DNA from: Candidatus Nanopelagicales bacterium
Lineage (GTDB): Bacteria > Actinomycetota > Actinomycetes > S36-B12 > CAIYMF01
Length of the DNA: 64,000 nt
Direction: 5' to 3'
NCBI GenBank assembly: GCA_017848795.1
Contig: JAFIHG010000018.1
Coordinates: 1-64,000 of the forward strand
Notes under the pieces: model-generated
What the model was told of the DNA's origin: nothing
Seen by the model: only the letters and a program-made list of their open reading frames with translations
The model's database searches: none
Shown: positions 62,502 to 64,000 of the stretch, piece by piece
Numbering within the stretch: the stretch's first letter is position 1
Layout: every line of letters starts with the position of its first letter
Made by a program: the position numbers and the translations under genes

Positions 62502-63476
62502 ATGCCAGCCGTCACTGTCGACGACCTCACTGCGCTGCCCCGTACCGAGCGGGTGGCAGCCGAGGCCGGTCACGCACGCCAGGTGATCTCGGTCACCGAT
62601 GCGCCGCAGGGCTTCGAAGGGGAGGGGTTCCCCGTACGCCGCGCCTTCGCCGGTGTCGCGAGCGAGCTGCTCGACCCGTTCATCCACATGGACCAGATGG
62701 GCGAGGTCGAGTACGCGCCCGGCGAGCCCAAGGGCACGCCCTGGCACCCGCACCGCGGGTTCGAGACGGTCACGTACATCATCGACGGCGAGTTCATCCA
62801 CCAGGACTCGCACGGTGGCGGTGGTCGCATCACCGACGGTGACACGCAATGGATGACAGCGGGTTCCGGGCTGCTGCACATCGAGACGCCGCCGGAGGAA
62901 CTCGTCATGAGCGGCGGGCTCTTCCACGGTCTGCAGCTGTGGGTCAACCTGCCGAGCGAGGCCAAGTGGTCGGCGCCGCGCTACCAGGACCTGCGCGCCG
63001 GCGGTGTCACGCTGCTCGCCTCGCCGGACGGCGGGTCGCTGCTGCGGGTGATCGCGGGTGACCTCTCCGGGCACACCGGACCCGGCTCCACGCACACCCC
63101 GATGACGATGATCCATGCGACGGTCAGCGCCGGGGCCGAGCTCACCCTGCCCTGGCGTGCCGACTTCAACGCGCTGGCGTACGTGCTCTCCGGCCAGGGC
63201 AGTGCCGGGCCCACGCGCGCACCGGTCCGTACCGGTCAGCTCGCGGTGTTCGGCCCCGGCCGCTCGCTCACGCTCGCGGCGGACGCGGCGCAGGAGAGCC
63301 GCAGCCCGCAGCTCGAGGTCGTACTGCTCGGCGGCAAGCCGATCCGCGAGCCGGTGGCCTGGATGGGCCCGTTCGTCATGAACACCAAGGCCGAACTGCT
63401 GCAGGCGTACGAGGACTTCCAGGCCGGCCGGCTCGGGCAGGTCCCGGCCGACGGCATCCAGCCCTTCCGTGCGTGA
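62502..63476 (+). CDS. Pirin family protein
   Basis: A 324-residue bicupin of the pirin family. The N-terminal cupin shows the metal motif HPHRGFETVTYIIDGEF and WMTAGSGLLHIE (two His, a His and Glu); the C-terminal cupin (about 200-290) is degenerate as in other pirins. Bacterial pirins bind Fe and have quercetinase or regulatory roles; which applies here is unknown. A GAGGAG site precedes the ATG at 62502. It is convergent with the acyl-ACP desaturase, separated by a hairpin. Confidence 0.92.
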   Translation: MPAVTVDDLTALPRTERVAAEAGHARQVISVTDAPQGFEGEGFPVRRAFAGVASELLDPFIHMDQMGEVEYAPGEPKGTPWHPHRGFETVTYIIDGEFIHQDSHGGGGRITDGDTQWMTAGSGLLHIETPPEELVMSGGLFHGLQLWVNLPSEAKWSAPRYQDLRAGGVTLLASPDGGSLLRVIAGDLSGHTGPGSTHTPMTMIHATVSAGAELTLPWRADFNALAYVLSGQGSAGPTRAPVRTGQLAVFGPGRSLTLAADAAQESRSPQLEVVLLGGKPIREPVAWMGPFVMNTKAELLQAYEDFQAGRLGQVPADGIQPFRA

Positions 63477-63484
63477 CGTGGGAT

Positions 63485-63527
63485 GAATGTGGCAGAAGTT
63501 CGTTCCGAACGAACTTTTGCCACATTC
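63485..63527. terminator. Long bidirectional hairpin between pirin and desaturase genes
   Basis: Arms of 21 bases (63485-63505, 63507-63527) pair with one G-T type mismatch; the centre TTCGTTCCGAACGAA is itself palindromic. The gap between the convergent stop codons is only about 50 bases, so it serves both genes. It touches the desaturase stop codon. Confidence 0.75.
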
Positions 63528-64000
63528 ACCCGGAACGGCGGGCGGCGCGCTCGGCGCGGCGCTGCTCGAAGCGGGCCGCCGACGCGTCCAGCTCGGCCAT
63601 GAAGATGGCGAGGTCGTCGCGCGCCTTGTCGCCCGCCGCGGAGAAGTCGGTGCGGTCCCACACGTTCCAGGCCCGCAGCACCGGCGCGAGCACCTCGTCG
63701 TGGTGGATCCGCAGGTCGTAGATCCCGGCCATCGCGATCGCGACCGAGCGCCGCGCGAACCCGTCGACCTCGTTGCCCGGCATCTGGAAGTCGACGACCT
63801 GGCGCGTCGTCGCTTCCATCGCGGCGTCCGGTGACACGTCGAACGCCGCAGCCATCAGGTTGCGGTAATAGAGCATGTGCAGGTTCTCGTCCGCCGCGAT
63901 CCGGGCGAGCAGCCGCTCGCAGCCCGGGTCGTCGGTGTGCCGGCCGGTGTTGCGGTGCGAGATCCGGGTCGCGAGCTCCTGGAACGAGACGTACGCCACC
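63526..64000 (-). CDS. Acyl-ACP desaturase (stearoyl-ACP desaturase family), 3' part
   Basis: The visible 158 codons are the C-terminal half; the gene runs past the right edge of the window. The diiron motif EN-x-H is present in AADENLHMLYYRNL, the second EExH-type half-site of soluble desaturases, followed by helices typical of the DesA1/A2 proteins of mycobacteria (MPGNEVDGFARRSVAIAMAG). It inserts a double bond in acyl-ACP, using ferredoxin or a similar donor. The C terminus is Arg-rich (RRAERAARRSG). The start and first iron ligands are outside the window. Confidence 0.9.
   Translation of the reverse strand, partial: VAYVSFQELATRISHRNTGRHTDDPGCERLLARIAADENLHMLYYRNLMAAAFDVSPDAAMEATTRQVVDFQMPGNEVDGFARRSVAIAMAGIYDLRIHHDEVLAPVLRAWNVWDRTDFSAAGDKARDDLAIFMAELDASAARFEQRRAERAARRSG

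Overview
The window is about 64 kb of high-GC chromosomal DNA (mostly 70-75 % G+C by eye). GTG starts, ATGA/GTGA gene overlaps and conserved gene orders point to Actinomycetota: lysC-DUF5063-recR-dnaX with the small SRP RNA, imuA'-imuB-dnaE2, tadA with its associated protein, and an F420-type nitroreductase. I cannot place the genus. Most of the window is ordinary chromosome; one small island follows a tRNA-Arg gene.

Layout. 1-3 kb: divergent MoeA-like and MobA-like molybdenum-cofactor genes, an enoyl-CoA hydratase and tRNA-Ser(UGA). 3-14 kb: a sugar ABC importer facing a catabolic operon of ribokinase, RbsD, GntR regulator, esterase, phytanoyl-CoA-type dioxygenase, Zn alcohol dehydrogenase, creatininase-family protein and an altered DeoC-like aldolase. 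14-22 kb: a chemoreceptor without chemotaxis neighbours, tRNA-Ser(GCU), an overlapping HAD-GH65-YbhB set for disaccharide phosphorolysis, and tRNA-Arg(ACG). 22-25 kb: a lower-GC island with an integrase fragment, a secreted RCC1 propeller protein and a dispersed repeat. 25-34 kb: a ferritin-like protein, a NarL-type two-component pair, a Ser-triplet repeat protein, a persulfide-oxidation operon with a perfect CsoR/CstR-like palindrome, a CBS protein and an SGNH hydrolase. 34-41 kb: DinB opposite the ImuA'-ImuB-DnaE2 mutasome operon. 41-46 kb: a kinase-peptidase fusion, a GH13 glucosidase and an EEP phosphatase. 46-53 kb: asd, lysC, DUF5063, TauE, recR, dnaX, SRP RNA and tRNA-Ser(GGA). 53-64 kb: hmgA, a VapB-like/LytR_C/DUF167 set, a FurA-type regulator, tRNA-Ser(CGA), tadA, upp, pirin and a truncated acyl-ACP desaturase.

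How the genes work together. The 3-14 kb locus looks like one uptake-and-degradation unit for a pentose-like or modified-sugar compound; its substrate is not evident. HAD phosphoglucomutase with GH65 phosphorylase would feed trehalose- or maltose-type disaccharides into glycolysis. The TauE, rhodanese and persulfide dioxygenase genes form a reactive-sulfur detoxification operon. LysC and Asd are the first two enzymes of the aspartate pathway, and lysC carries an internal start for the beta subunit.

A second theme is repeated intergenic structure: at least five kinds of palindrome or dispersed repeat, two copies of one kind lying inside operons, plus an exact 66-bp duplication at the tRNA-Ser(CGA) 3' end. 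All four serine tRNA isoacceptors normally found in bacteria occur in this window.
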